The notes beneath the pieces are model-generated. The model was not told where the DNA came from and ran no database searches. It worked only from the letters and a program-made list of their open reading frames with translations. Positions 44,306 to 53,544 of a DNA stretch of 64,000 nt are shown here, piece after piece. This DNA is from G963691885 sp963691885 (GTDB taxonomy: Bacteria > Pseudomonadota > Alphaproteobacteria > UBA8366 > Aestuariispiraceae), in contig OY829843.1 in the NCBI GenBank assembly GCA_963691885.1, positions 124,001 to 188,000 of the forward strand, read 5' to 3'. Each line of letters begins with the position of its first letter. The first letter of the stretch is position 1. The position numbers were made by a program, and so were the translations under genes.

Positions 44306-44332
44306 GCAAAACCCCCGCCGAAACGACGGGGG
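44306..44332 (-). terminator. Rho-independent terminator of the small minus-strand gene
   Basis: On the minus strand CCCCCGTCG pairs with CGGCGGGGG around a three-base loop, followed by TTTTGC. It lies 50 bp after the stop of the 45-codon frame at 44383-44520 and supports transcription of that small gene. Confidence 0.8.
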
Positions 44333-44382
44333 AGGTGCAAATGCAAGACGGAGGGGTCGACCGTCTTTAAAGCCGTTAAGCG

Positions 44383-44520
44383 TTAAACGCGGTCGTTAGA
44401 AACTTCAAACGCCATGCGCTTCAAAAGCAAATCGACTTCACCAGCATCACGTGTGGTGCGGAAAGCCGAACCGTTGCGACGGCCAGCAGAACGGGCGATA
44501 TCAATAATCTGTTTGAGCAT
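44383..44520 (-). CDS. Putative 45-residue small basic protein
   Basis: A short frame beginning M-L-K-Q-I-I-D-I-A-R-S-A-G-R-R-N-G encodes a basic peptide with no known domain. Support comes from the strong terminator just downstream and an otherwise empty stretch. The frame continues upstream to 44634, but the ATG at 44520 gives the most protein-like product. The ribosome site is weak, so this could also be an untranslated RNA. Confidence 0.45.
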   Translation of the reverse strand: MLKQIIDIARSAGRRNGSAFRTTRDAGEVDLLLKRMAFEVSNDRV

Positions 44521-44718
44521 GGGCCCAGACCTTTTCGAAATGCGCTTCAGCGCTTGGTTGCGGAGTTTATTTAACGGCTCCAATAACGCAGATATAGGCC
44601 CGATTGATTTTCGCGGCAAGAGCGGAAATGACAAATCGTCAATCCGAAATTACGACACTGCTATGCAGTTTTTGCAGAGGTTCAAATTCGGGATAGGTGG
44701 TTGTTTTTTTACAAAAAT

Positions 44719-44973
44719 TTAACGGTCGCCGCGCGCGATCTGAAATCGCAAAACCGCGTCGCTTTCTGAACACTCCAAAAGTTGATGGCCCTGTGCTTCG
44801 CAAAAGGATTTGAAATCTTCAACCGCGCCGGGATCCGTCGCGAGCACTGTCAGAACCGCACCTCTATCCATTGATTTCAAGGCTTTCCGCGCCTTCAAGA
44901 CAGGAAGGGGACACAGCAATCCTGTTGCGTCCAGGGTTACATCCTTATCGCCGGATTGTTCAGCTGTCATCAT
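44719..44973 (-). CDS. TusA-like sulfurtransferase
   Basis: The 84-residue protein has the SirA/TusA/YeeD signature L-L-C-P-L-P-V-L-K-A-R-K-A-L with the persulfide-carrying Cys (near residue 17) in C-P-x-P. The family relays sulfur to tRNA thiolation, molybdenum cofactor or sulfur oxidation enzymes. I use the ATG at 44973. A sulfite export/oxidation operon lies 320 bp away in the divergent direction, making a sulfur-handling role attractive but not proven. Confidence 0.88.
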   Translation of the reverse strand: MMTAEQSGDKDVTLDATGLLCPLPVLKARKALKSMDRGAVLTVLATDPGAVEDFKSFCEAQGHQLLECSESDAVLRFQIARGDR

Positions 44974-45291
44974 CCTGTCTTTCGAGGTTATGTAGGCCAC
45001 GACAATTTTAGCAGTGGGTTCAGTCGGAATATCGGGGCGAGCGCGCGGAGAAACAAGCCTTCTTCACAAATGTAAGCGCTAACATTTCTGGACACTTGCC
45101 CTTGCTCTCATCGCAAATCGGCGCGATTATCCCCTGTCAGCTTGTTGTTTGAGCATAAAGGTCCATCACGACCGACGCCGGATCATTCCGGCCCAGAACG
45201 GCATGCCCGAGAATCAGTTGACCCAGAACGACCAAGCCGCCTCTGAGCGTCCTGCCCAGAGGGGGCCAAAACCCCGGTATTTTGGACCGCA
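44974..45291. other. Divergent intergenic region between tusA-like and tauE-like genes
   Basis: This is a 318-bp region between divergent starts. The only clear structure I see is the near-perfect 18-bp palindrome at 45069-45086, described separately. Open frames here are short and lack ribosome sites. Confidence 0.5.
45069..45086. promoter_or_regulatory. LacI/GalR-like palindromic operator candidate
   Basis: AATGTAAGCGCTAACATT matches its own complement at 16 of 18 positions and has the central CG typical of LacI-family operators. It lies about 96 bp before the tusA-like start and about 206 bp before the tauE-like start. No LacI-type gene is adjacent, and it differs from the inositol operators, so its regulator would be elsewhere. 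Confidence 0.5.
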
Positions 45292-46221
45292 ATGAACATT
45301 TATCTTCCGATTGCCGAAATTTCGGTCAACATCTTCCTTATTCTGGGGCTGGGTGTGGCGATCGGTCTGTTGTCAGGAATCTTCGGCGTAGGCGGCGGAT
45401 TCTTGATGACACCATTGCTGATCTTCATCGGTGTTCCTGCGGCGGTTGCGGTCGGAACAGGCGCGAACCAGATCGTCGCCTCCTCCGTATCAGGCGTGTT
45501 TGCCCATTGGCGACGCGGGAATGTCGATTTCAAGATGGGCGGCATACTGCTTGCTGGCGGTCTTGCGGGGTCAACACTCGGAGTCTGGCTTTTTTCCCTG
45601 CTCAAAGACATGGGCCAGATCGATCTTGTCATCCGGCTCTGCTATGTGGTCTTCCTCGGCATCATTGGTTCGCTGATGATGGTTGAAAGCATCCGCGCGC
45701 TTGCCAGAACACGGCGGGTGGCGAAGGGGACTGCCAGTCGTCGTAAACTGCATGAACATAATTGGCTACACGGTCTGCCCTTCAAGATGAGGTTCCGGAA
45801 AAGCCATCTGTATATCAGTGCGATCCTGCCCATCATGGTCGGATTTTTCGTCGGAATGCTCTCCGCGATCATGGGCGTTGGTGGCGGGTTTATCATGGTG
45901 CCCGCGATGATTTACCTGTTGGGAATGCCGACGATCGTGGTTGTTGGCACATCGCTGTTCCAGATCATCTTTGTGATGATCCATGCTACATTCTTTCAGT
46001 CCTATCTGAACCAGACGGTCGATGTCCTGCTCGCAGTACTATTGATTGTCAGCGGGGTCATCGGCGCACAATTGGGCACACGGGTCGGCTCAAAAATGAA
46101 TGGGGAACAGTTGCGCAGTCTCCTCGCGGCCATGGTCCTGCTGATGGCCCTTAAACTGCTGCTCGACCTGGTGATCACCCCGACCGACGTCTATTCCATC
46201 AGCTTGCCGGTGAGCCAGTAA
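45292..46221 (+). CDS. TauE/SafE family sulfite exporter
   Basis: The 309-residue membrane protein has two TauE repeats, each with a glycine-rich hairpin: L-S-G-I-F-G-V-G-G-G-F-L-M-T-P near residue 26 and L-S-A-I-M-G-V-G-G-G-F-I-M-V-P near residue 190. Members export sulfite, sulfonates or other sulfur anions. It is followed with 1 bp by the TIGR02186 gene and then by soeABC. A sulfite substrate is thus likely. It heads the operon. Confidence 0.9.
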   Translation: MNIYLPIAEISVNIFLILGLGVAIGLLSGIFGVGGGFLMTPLLIFIGVPAAVAVGTGANQIVASSVSGVFAHWRRGNVDFKMGGILLAGGLAGSTLGVWLFSLLKDMGQIDLVIRLCYVVFLGIIGSLMMVESIRALARTRRVAKGTASRRKLHEHNWLHGLPFKMRFRKSHLYISAILPIMVGFFVGMLSAIMGVGGGFIMVPAMIYLLGMPTIVVVGTSLFQIIFVMIHATFFQSYLNQTVDVLLAVLLIVSGVIGAQLGTRVGSKMNGEQLRSLLAAMVLLMALKLLLDLVITPTDVYSISLPVSQ

Positions 46222-46222
46222 G

Positions 46223-46990
46223 ATGGCGCGGGCAATCCACATAAACCTGTTGGGCGCGATCGCTGGCGGCCTGTGTTTTGTTTTCACCATGATACTCGGC
46301 AATCCGGGACGCGCAGAGGCGTTGGTCGCGGATCTTTCCGATCACCTGATCGCCGTTACAACCGATTTCACCGGCACTGAACTTCTGCTCTTTGGTTCAA
46401 TCGAAGAAGAGGGCGAGGTCATTGTTGTAGTCTATGGCCCCAGACAGCCGGTTACCGTCCGGCGCAAGGATCGTATTGCCGGCATCTGGATCAACACAGC
46501 TTCTGAAATTTTCGGCGGTGTGCCGGCCTTTTACCATGTTGCGATGACGGAAGATGCGACGGAAGGACTGCCTCTCTCCGTTTTACAGCGCCATCAAATC
46601 GGTCCGGACAACCTGAAATTCGACGCTCCGGACACAATGAGTGAGGCGGAGCGCAGAGACTTCCGGGCTGCACTGATCCGCAACAAACAAGCCACCAATC
46701 TCTATTCCGATGAGCCGGGCCTGATAGAGATGCGCGGCCAGCGCCTGTTCCGCGCGACCGTCGTCTTTCCCGTGAACGTGCCCATCGGGACTTATGTCAT
46801 CGAAACACTTCTCGTCCGTGATGGCCGCATTGAAAGCGCACAGACCACACCGCTGTTTATCAGCAAGATCGGTGCCGGTGCGGAAATATACCGCATGGCC
46901 CATACCTATCCCGGGCCGCATGGTCTTATCGCAATCCTGATCGCTGTTGTTGCCGGTTTCGGCGCCAACTGGATTTTCCGCCGACTCTAG
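46223..46990 (+). CDS. TIGR02186 family membrane-anchored protein
   Basis: The 255-residue protein has an N-terminal hydrophobic segment, a beta-rich extracytoplasmic domain (residues about 35-225: D-L-S-D-H-L-I-A-V-T, T-G-T-E-L-L-L-F-G, A-G-I-W-I-N) and a C-terminal transmembrane helix ending in R-R-L. This is the TIGR02186 family, often found beside TauE-type exporters in alphaproteobacteria. Its biochemical role is unknown. It probably assists the exporter at the periplasmic face. Confidence 0.85.
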   Translation: MARAIHINLLGAIAGGLCFVFTMILGNPGRAEALVADLSDHLIAVTTDFTGTELLLFGSIEEEGEVIVVVYGPRQPVTVRRKDRIAGIWINTASEIFGGVPAFYHVAMTEDATEGLPLSVLQRHQIGPDNLKFDAPDTMSEAERRDFRAALIRNKQATNLYSDEPGLIEMRGQRLFRATVVFPVNVPIGTYVIETLLVRDGRIESAQTTPLFISKIGAGAEIYRMAHTYPGPHGLIAILIAVVAGFGANWIFRRL

Positions 46991-47018
46991 GAACAACCGA
47001 CACTTCGAAAGGAAGAAA

Positions 47019-50012
47019 ATGGCACCGCCCTCTGCCCAGCCCCATGTTGCCACCAATGTTACCGTTGCCGACGAGGTGAAGACCACGACCTGTTATATGT
47101 GCGCCTGCCGTTGTGGCATCAAGGTTCATTTGAAGAACGGTCAGGTCCGCTATATCGAGGGCAACCCGGACCATCCGGTAAACAAAGGGGTCCTGTGTGC
47201 CAAGGGTTCGGCCGGGATCATGCAGCAAAATTCACCGGCACGGCTAACCAAGCCCTTGATGCGTGTTGGCGAGCGCGGGGCTGGCGAGTTCAAGGAAATT
47301 GAGTGGGACGAGGCACTGGCCATTGCGGGCGACTGGCTGGGTGACGTTCGCAAGAGCGATCCCAAGAAACTGGCTTTTTTTACGGGTCGTGATCAGTCTC
47401 AGAGTTTTACGGGGTGGTGGGCCTCACAGTTTGGCACGCCGAACTTTGCGGCCCATGGCGGCTTCTGTTCCGTCAACATGGCGGCCGCCGGACTGTATTC
47501 AGTGGGTGGATCCTTCTGGGAGTTTGGTGAGCCGGATTGGGATCACACCCGGTATTTCATGATGTTCGGCGTTGCGGAAGACCACGATTCCAACCCGATC
47601 AAAATCGGCCTTGGAAAGCTGAAAACCCGGGCGGAGGCAAAATTCGTATCGGTCAATCCGGTCAAGACAGGCTATTCCGCAATCGCCGATGAATGGATCG
47701 GGTTGCGCCCTGGTACAGATGGTCTCTTCGCCCTCTCCCTCGTCCATGAATTGCTGAAGGCAGAGAAGATCGATTGGGAATTCCTGGTGCGTTACACCAA
47801 TGCCAGCTGGTTGGTGATCAATGATCCGGGTGCCGCCGATGATGGATTGTTTGCCCGCGATGAGGAGGGCAACCCGCTCATCTTTGACGCGGCCAAGAAG
47901 CAATTAGCCAATGCGCTGGATGCGGATGTTTCCCCCGCATTGACCGGCGGTCACAAACTGTCCGATGGCCGCATGGCGCGCCCGGCCTTTGAATTGATGG
48001 TGAACCGCTATCTTTCCCCCGAATACGCACCCGACGCGGTTGCGGACAAGATCGGGATTGAAGCCCGCACGATCCGACGGATTGCCGCCGAACTGGCAGA
48101 GGCCGCCTTTGAAAGCCAGGTTGAACTGGATGTTGAATGGACAGACTGGGCCGGGCGCAAACAAAGCAAGATGATCGGCCGCCCGGTATCCATGCATGCG
48201 ATGCGGGGTATCTCTGCCCATTCAAACGGGTTTCACACCTGTCGTGCCCTGCATCTTCTGCAAGTTTTGCTGGGGTCCATCGATGCACCGGGCGGGTTCC
48301 GCTACAAGCCGCCCTTCCCGCGCCCCTGCCCGCCGGGACCAAAGCCTGCCGGTCACACTGTTAAGGCGGATACGCCATTGCCCGGTATGCCGCTCGGCTT
48401 CCCGCTAGGCCCGGACGACCTGCTGGTCGATGAGGACGGAAAACCGAAACGGATCGACAAGGCCTATAGCTGGGAATACCCGGTTGCCGCCCATGGTCTG
48501 ATGCATATGGTCATCCATAATGCCTGGGCCGCCGATCCCTATCCGATTGATGTCCTTTTCATGTTCATGGCGAATATGAGCTGGAACAGCTCCATGAATG
48601 TGCCAGGTACGATGCATTACCTGACCGACAAGCATGAGGACGGGTCCTACAAGATCCCGAAGATCATCTATTCCGATGCCTATTATTCAGAAATGGTGCC
48701 CTTCGCCGATCTGATCCTGCCCGACACAACCTACCTGGAACGCTGGGATTGCATCTCGATCCTGGATCGCCCGATCTGCAGCGCCCACGGACCCGGCGAT
48801 TCCATTCGGCAGCCGGTTCTGACCCCGGATCGCGATGTGCGTCCGTTCCAGGACGTCCTGTTGGATCTCGGCGCACGTCTGGACCTGCCCGGTATGACCG
48901 ATGATCAAGGCAGCGCGAAATACCCTGGTGGCTATTCGGACTACATCGTCCATCACGAGCGCGGACCGGGCGTTGGACCCCTCGCCGGTTGGCGCGGTGA
49001 AGACGGGATGTCTGAAGGTAAAGGTGCCCCCAATCCGAACCAGCTGGAAAAATACATTGAAAATGGTTGCTTCTGGTCGGCGGAGTTTACGCCCGCTCAA
49101 TCCTACTACAAACACAGCAATCGTGATTACCTGGACTATGCGCACAAGATGGGTTGGATCCCGTCCGCTGATCAGATCGTGTTGCAGATATATTCCGAAC
49201 CGATCCAGAAGTTCCGCCTCGCAGCCGAGGGGCATGGCGCGGTTCAGCCGCCCGCAGATCTGAAAGACCGGGTTGAGCGTTATTTCGACCCGCTGCCAAT
49301 CTGGTATATGCCATTTGAGGAAGAGGCGGTCGATACCAGCGCCTTCCCGATGCACGCCATCACCCAACGTCCGATGCATATGTATCATTCCTGGGGATCG
49401 CAGAATGCCTGGCTGCGGCAGATTACGGCCCAAAACCGTTTGTTCATGCACAAAGACACCGCCGCGCAAATGGACGTTTCGGATGAAGACTGGGTCTGGG
49501 TCATCAGCAACCACGGTCGGGTCAAAGGCCAGGTCAAAACAATGACCGGGGTAAACCCCGGCACCGTCTGGACCTGGAACGCCATTGGAAAACGCAAAGG
49601 GGCTTGGGGTCTTTCCGACAAGGCACCGGAATCCAACCGGGGTTTCTTGTTGAACCACATCATATCCGAACTGTTACCGGCCCGCGAAGATGGCTATCGC
49701 TATGCGAACTCCGACCCGATTACCGGTCAGGCGGCCTGGTACGACCTGCGGGTCCGGGTGGAAAAATGCGAGGCACATGAGGCTATGGCAACAGAGCCGC
49801 AATTCGATCTGCAGCTAGCCCAGCCAACCCCACCGAGGAGCCAGGTTCAGGATCAGGTTCTGCGCTATGGCGCTGACCTGAAAGGGGATGAACGACCGCA
49901 AGGTCCCCTGCGCCATATCGAATGGATCGGCAATCGCCACGAAAATTCAGGAAAAGGCATCGGCATCAAAGATGGCAAGGGCAACACGACCTTCGGGGGA
50001 GACGCAGAATGA
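47019..50012 (+). CDS. soeA: Molybdopterin oxidoreductase, sulfite:quinone oxidoreductase SoeA-like
   Basis: The 997-residue protein is a DMSO-reductase-family catalytic subunit. An N-terminal [4Fe-4S] motif C-Y-M-C-A-C-R-C-G-I with a fourth Cys in G-V-L-C-A-K-G (about residues 25-70) is followed by molybdopterin-binding domains and a C-terminal molydop_binding domain (M-D-V-S-D-E-D-W-V). No twin-arginine signal is present, so it acts in the cytoplasm, as known for SoeABC. The ATG at 47019 follows GGAAG; the upstream frame overlaps the previous gene. The Fe-S and DmsC-type partners follow in order, and sulfite as substrate is supported by tauE upstream. Other DMSO-reductase-family substrates cannot be fully excluded. 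Confidence 0.87.
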   Translation: MAPPSAQPHVATNVTVADEVKTTTCYMCACRCGIKVHLKNGQVRYIEGNPDHPVNKGVLCAKGSAGIMQQNSPARLTKPLMRVGERGAGEFKEIEWDEALAIAGDWLGDVRKSDPKKLAFFTGRDQSQSFTGWWASQFGTPNFAAHGGFCSVNMAAAGLYSVGGSFWEFGEPDWDHTRYFMMFGVAEDHDSNPIKIGLGKLKTRAEAKFVSVNPVKTGYSAIADEWIGLRPGTDGLFALSLVHELLKAEKIDWEFLVRYTNASWLVINDPGAADDGLFARDEEGNPLIFDAAKKQLANALDADVSPALTGGHKLSDGRMARPAFELMVNRYLSPEYAPDAVADKIGIEARTIRRIAAELAEAAFESQVELDVEWTDWAGRKQSKMIGRPVSMHAMRGISAHSNGFHTCRALHLLQVLLGSIDAPGGFRYKPPFPRPCPPGPKPAGHTVKADTPLPGMPLGFPLGPDDLLVDEDGKPKRIDKAYSWEYPVAAHGLMHMVIHNAWAADPYPIDVLFMFMANMSWNSSMNVPGTMHYLTDKHEDGSYKIPKIIYSDAYYSEMVPFADLILPDTTYLERWDCISILDRPICSAHGPGDSIRQPVLTPDRDVRPFQDVLLDLGARLDLPGMTDDQGSAKYPGGYSDYIVHHERGPGVGPLAGWRGEDGMSEGKGAPNPNQLEKYIENGCFWSAEFTPAQSYYKHSNRDYLDYAHKMGWIPSADQIVLQIYSEPIQKFRLAAEGHGAVQPPADLKDRVERYFDPLPIWYMPFEEEAVDTSAFPMHAITQRPMHMYHSWGSQNAWLRQITAQNRLFMHKDTAAQMDVSDEDWVWVISNHGRVKGQVKTMTGVNPGTVWTWNAIGKRKGAWGLSDKAPESNRGFLLNHIISELLPAREDGYRYANSDPITGQAAWYDLRVRVEKCEAHEAMATEPQFDLQLAQPTPPRSQVQDQVLRYGADLKGDERPQGPLRHIEWIGNRHENSGKGIGIKDGKGNTTFGGDAE

Positions 50013-50746
50013 CATCACTTCCAAAGGCCTTGCCCGGTAAAAAACTGGGCCTCGTCATCGATCTCGATATTTGTGTCGGGTGTCATGCCTGTGCCGTGAA
50101 CTGTAAGGAATGGAATTCCGGCGGACATTCCGCACCGATGACCGATATCGATCCCTATGGCGGGGACCCAAGTGGTGTCTGGTTCAACCGGATCCATACA
50201 TTTGAGGTCGAAGCAGATAATGGTGGATCGCGGACGGTCCACTTCCCGAAATCATGCCTGCATTGCGATGACGCGCCTTGCGTTACCGTTTGTCCGACCG
50301 GCGCATCATACAAACGGGAGGAGGACGGCATTGTTCTCGTCAACGCGGACACCTGCATCGGCTGCAAATTGTGTTCATGGGCCTGCCCCTATGGTGCGCG
50401 CGAATATGACGAGAACGCGGGCGTCATGAAGAAATGCACGCTTTGCGTCGACAAGATCTATAACGAGTCACTGCCGCCAGAGAGCCGTGTTCCGGCCTGT
50501 GTCTCCACCTGTCCTGCAGGGGCCCGTTCTTTCGGGGATCTTGGCGATCCAACGTCTGAGGTCTCTAAGCTGGTCAAGTCACGAGAAGGCTATGATCTGA
50601 TGCCCGAAATGGGGTGCAATCCGGTCAACAAATACCTTCCACCGCGCCCTCCAAAAAACGCGGAAGATGACCGTCAACTGGAACCCGTTGTGGCCGATCA
50701 GGCAGGCGCGCTGGCGCGTTGGGTCGACCGTATTTTCTCACGCTAA
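50009..50746 (+). CDS. soeB: Iron-sulfur subunit, SoeB-like
   Basis: The 245-residue protein has four ferredoxin-type cysteine clusters: C-V-G-C-H-A-C-A-V-N-C, C-L-H-C-D-D-A-P-C-V-T-V-C-P, C-I-G-C-K-L-C-S-W-A-C-P, and C-T-L-C with C-V-S-T-C-P. It carries electrons from the molybdenum subunit to the membrane anchor. The ATG overlaps the soeA stop (ATGA), which shows translational coupling and fixes the start. Confidence 0.9.
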   Translation: MTSLPKALPGKKLGLVIDLDICVGCHACAVNCKEWNSGGHSAPMTDIDPYGGDPSGVWFNRIHTFEVEADNGGSRTVHFPKSCLHCDDAPCVTVCPTGASYKREEDGIVLVNADTCIGCKLCSWACPYGAREYDENAGVMKKCTLCVDKIYNESLPPESRVPACVSTCPAGARSFGDLGDPTSEVSKLVKSREGYDLMPEMGCNPVNKYLPPRPPKNAEDDRQLEPVVADQAGALARWVDRIFSR

Positions 50747-50757
50747 GGAACGCGTCC

Positions 50758-51714
50758 ATGCATCCCGCTAAATCTGTTATTTTCTTCACAACAGCATCGG
50801 GCGCGGGCTACGGCCTTGCGTTTTTGCTGATCCTTTTTTCAATCCTGGGCATCCTGCCGACCTCGGCTGGTTTGGGCTGGGCCGGTTTTCTGATCGCCGG
50901 GGCCTTGGTGACAGCAGGTCTGCTATCCTCAACCCTGCATCTGGGTCACCCTGAACGGGCCTGGCGCGCGCTCACCCAGTGGCGTTCCTCCTGGCTTAGC
51001 CGCGAAGGCGTCATGGCAGTACTGACATATCCTCCGGTCATCCTTTATGCGGCTGGATGGGTGTTTGGTGCCGATCTGACCAATCCGCTTTGGGTCGTCA
51101 TTGGTCTGATTGCCTGTCTGTTCTCAGCGGTCACGGTTTTCTGCACAGCGATGATCTATGCATCGCTAAAGCCGGTTCATGCCTGGGCCAACCCGCTTGT
51201 GCCGGTTGGTTATTCCCTGTTCGCGGTGATGACAGGTGCAGTTCTACTGTCGTTCTTGGCACGTTTGAGCGGCATATCGCCCATTGCGCCAGAGGTTGCC
51301 GCTTTGATCACCCTGGCCCTGGGTTATGGTCTGAAATCCGCTTATTGGGCCCGCATGGAAGACAAACCAGCGCCGAGCACAATGGAAACCGCGACCGGCC
51401 TGGGCACTATCGGCAAGGTCAGCCTGTTGGAGGCGCCGCATTCCGAGGCCAATTATCTGATGCATGAAATGGTGTTCAAAATCGCCAGAAAGCACGCCCA
51501 GAAATTGCGCATGGTCGTGGTGGGTGGTGGCTTCGCCCTGCCCTTCCTGTGTCTGGGTGCCGCGGTTCTGACAGGGCCGGTATCGGGCCTCGGCACGGGT
51601 CTGGTCGGGCTTGCGGTCCTGTTTACAGCTGTTGGTATCTATACCGAACGCTGGCTGTTTTTTGCTGAGGCCCGTCACACGGTCGGCCTCTATTACGGTT
51701 CAGGGTCCGCCTGA
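50758..51714 (+). CDS. soeC: DmsC-type membrane anchor subunit, SoeC-like
   Basis: The 318-residue protein has about eight transmembrane spans of the DmsC family. It begins H-P-A-K-S-V-I-F-F-T-T-A-S-G-A-G-Y-G and contains S-T-L-H-L-G-H-P-E-R-A-W-R-A with W-R-S-S-W-L-S-R-E-G, which match sulfite-oxidising SoeC/SorC-type anchors as I recall them. It passes electrons to the quinone pool. AAGGA precedes the ATG 11 bp after the soeB stop. It is the last gene of the operon. Confidence 0.88.
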   Translation: MHPAKSVIFFTTASGAGYGLAFLLILFSILGILPTSAGLGWAGFLIAGALVTAGLLSSTLHLGHPERAWRALTQWRSSWLSREGVMAVLTYPPVILYAAGWVFGADLTNPLWVVIGLIACLFSAVTVFCTAMIYASLKPVHAWANPLVPVGYSLFAVMTGAVLLSFLARLSGISPIAPEVAALITLALGYGLKSAYWARMEDKPAPSTMETATGLGTIGKVSLLEAPHSEANYLMHEMVFKIARKHAQKLRMVVVGGGFALPFLCLGAAVLTGPVSGLGTGLVGLAVLFTAVGIYTERWLFFAEARHTVGLYYGSGSA

Positions 51715-51727
51715 CGCGCGGGGCAGG

Positions 51728-53011
51728 TTATTCCGGCAGGATCAATACAGCCCGCAGGTCGTTGACATTTGTTCCGCTGGGCCCGGTGACGACAAGGCCA
51801 TCCACCGCCTGAAACAGGTCATAGGCATTGTTGTCCCGCAACATGATGGCCGGATCCAGTCCAGCTTCCCGCGCCTTTGTGAGTGTTTCAGGGGTGATCC
51901 AGGCGCCGGCATTGTCTTCCGACCCGTCGATCCCGTCGGTATCGCAACAGATCGCATAGGTTCCTGCCAGCCCATCCAGCGCCAGGGCCATGCCCAGCGC
52001 ACATTCCGAGTTTGGCCCACCCCGCCCTTTGGCACGCAAGGTTACCGTTGTTTCCCCACCGGACAACAGGACCGTCGGGGCCGATACCGGGTCGCCATGA
52101 TCCCGGACGGATTTGGCAATCCCGGCCAGAACGCGCCCGACCTCGCGGCTTTCACCCTCAATCGCATCGCCCAGGATGACCGGGGTGATCCCGTGCTGTT
52201 CAGCAACCCTTGCTGCTGCCTCCAGCGACAATCGCGGGGTTGCAGCCATGCGGATTTCAGCCCGATCAAAAATCGGGTCGCCCGGTTTCGGTGTTTCGCC
52301 GATACCAGCCTCAAGATGGGCCATGGCAGAGGCTGGCAGGGGCATATCGTAATAGCGGACAAGGCGCAGGGCATCGGTAAAGGTTGTGTGATCCGGCACT
52401 GTCGGGCCGGACGCAATAACCTGCGGGTCATCGCCCGGCACATCCGAGATCAGGATGCTGTAAATCGCCGCCGGGGCACAGGCGGCCGCAAGCTGCCCAC
52501 CTTTAATTTTGGAAAGGTGTTTGCGGATGCAGTTCATATCCTGAATGGGGGCACCAGAGGCCAGGAGAGCTGAATTGACCTGCATTTTTTCGTCCAGTGT
52601 CAGGCCTTCAACCGGCGCTGTCAGCAAAGCGGAACCGCCACCAGAAATGAGACAGAGAACCTGATCATCTGCTGTCAGGCCAGACACGGTTTTCAGAATT
52701 TCTTCTGCCGCTTCGGCGCCCGCCTGATCCGGGACGGGGTGAGAGGCTTGCAGAATTCGCAATGTATCGCAGGGAACATCAAAGCCATAGCGGGTGACGA
52801 TCGTTCCCGAGATCGGCGCATCCGGCCAATTTTCCGCATAGTGTCTTTCAACGGCGCGTGCCATGACCGCTGATGCTTTGCCGGCCCCAATGACGACAGT
52901 ACGCCCGTTTGGGGGTGGGTCCGGCAAACATTTTGGAACGGCAACCAGAGGATCAGCCGCCTCCACAGCAGCCTCGAAAACAGCTTCGAGAAAAGTTTTT
53001 GGATCGATCAT
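51728..53011 (-). CDS. Glycerate 2-kinase, MOFRL family (GckA/TtuD-type)
   Basis: The 427-residue protein has the two-domain DUF4147/MOFRL layout. The N-terminal part carries V-V-I-G-A-G-K-A-S-A-V-M-A (about 40-52) and L-I-S-G-G-G-S-A-L-L; the C-terminal MOFRL region carries L-L-S-G-G-E-T-T-V-T and D-T-D-G-I-D-G. Members phosphorylate glycerate at C2 and were formerly called hydroxypyruvate reductases. It is convergent with soeC (13-bp gap) and divergent from the HIT gene. Confidence 0.9.
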   Translation of the reverse strand: MIDPKTFLEAVFEAAVEAADPLVAVPKCLPDPPPNGRTVVIGAGKASAVMARAVERHYAENWPDAPISGTIVTRYGFDVPCDTLRILQASHPVPDQAGAEAAEEILKTVSGLTADDQVLCLISGGGSALLTAPVEGLTLDEKMQVNSALLASGAPIQDMNCIRKHLSKIKGGQLAAACAPAAIYSILISDVPGDDPQVIASGPTVPDHTTFTDALRLVRYYDMPLPASAMAHLEAGIGETPKPGDPIFDRAEIRMAATPRLSLEAAARVAEQHGITPVILGDAIEGESREVGRVLAGIAKSVRDHGDPVSAPTVLLSGGETTVTLRAKGRGGPNSECALGMALALDGLAGTYAICCDTDGIDGSEDNAGAWITPETLTKAREAGLDPAIMLRDNNAYDLFQAVDGLVVTGPSGTNVNDLRAVLILPE

Positions 53012-53103
53012 GACAAGGCCCCTCGCCTGTTCCCGTACAAGTTATTACTCTGGGTTCCAAACTACAGAACCACTTAAAAGCCCCTTTGATAACGAGGCCA
53101 AAA

Positions 53104-53544
53104 ATGTCGACGCCGTCCTTTACCCTTCACGATCGCCTCGCGGCTGATACAAGGCACGTGATGGCACTACCGCTCTGCAACGTCCTGATGGCCAATGACA
53201 AACGGTTTCCCTGGTTGATCCTTGTGCCCCGTCGACCGGATGTGAGAGAGCTTTTTGCCCTCGACGCTTCAGACCGGTTCCAGGCGATGGAAGAAATCTG
53301 CGGTGTGGCCGCCGCTTTGGAAGAAGCAACCGGCGCCATTAAAATGAATATCGGCGCGCTGGGCAATATGGTTCCCCAACTCCACATTCATATCATCGCG
53401 CGTTTCGAACAGGATGAGGCATGGCCGGGAGCGATCTGGGGCGTTGGCACCCCCATCCCCTTTAGCGCCGAAGAAGCGGAAACGGCGATTGCCAATCATC
53501 AAACCGCTATCAACCGAGTGCGAAATTCAGGGGCAGGCTCCTGA
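53104..53544 (+). CDS. HIT family protein, first histidine replaced
   Basis: The 146-residue histidine-triad protein has F-P-W-L-I-L-V-P-R-R near residue 40 and N-I-G-A-L-G-N-M-V-P-Q-L-H-I-H-I-I-A-R near residue 95. The triad reads Q-x-H-x-H instead of H-x-H-x-H. The middle, catalytic histidine is kept, as is common in alphaproteobacterial members. It probably hydrolyses nucleotidyl conjugates. The ATG at 53104 gives the expected family length. Its TGA overlaps the likely CTG start of the helicase gene. Confidence 0.87.
   Translation: MSTPSFTLHDRLAADTRHVMALPLCNVLMANDKRFPWLILVPRRPDVRELFALDASDRFQAMEEICGVAAALEEATGAIKMNIGALGNMVPQLHIHIIARFEQDEAWPGAIWGVGTPIPFSAEEAETAIANHQTAINRVRNSGAGS

Noticed and set aside
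48687..49658. 323-codon minus-strand open frame
   Set aside because: Antisense to soeA and without recognisable domains.
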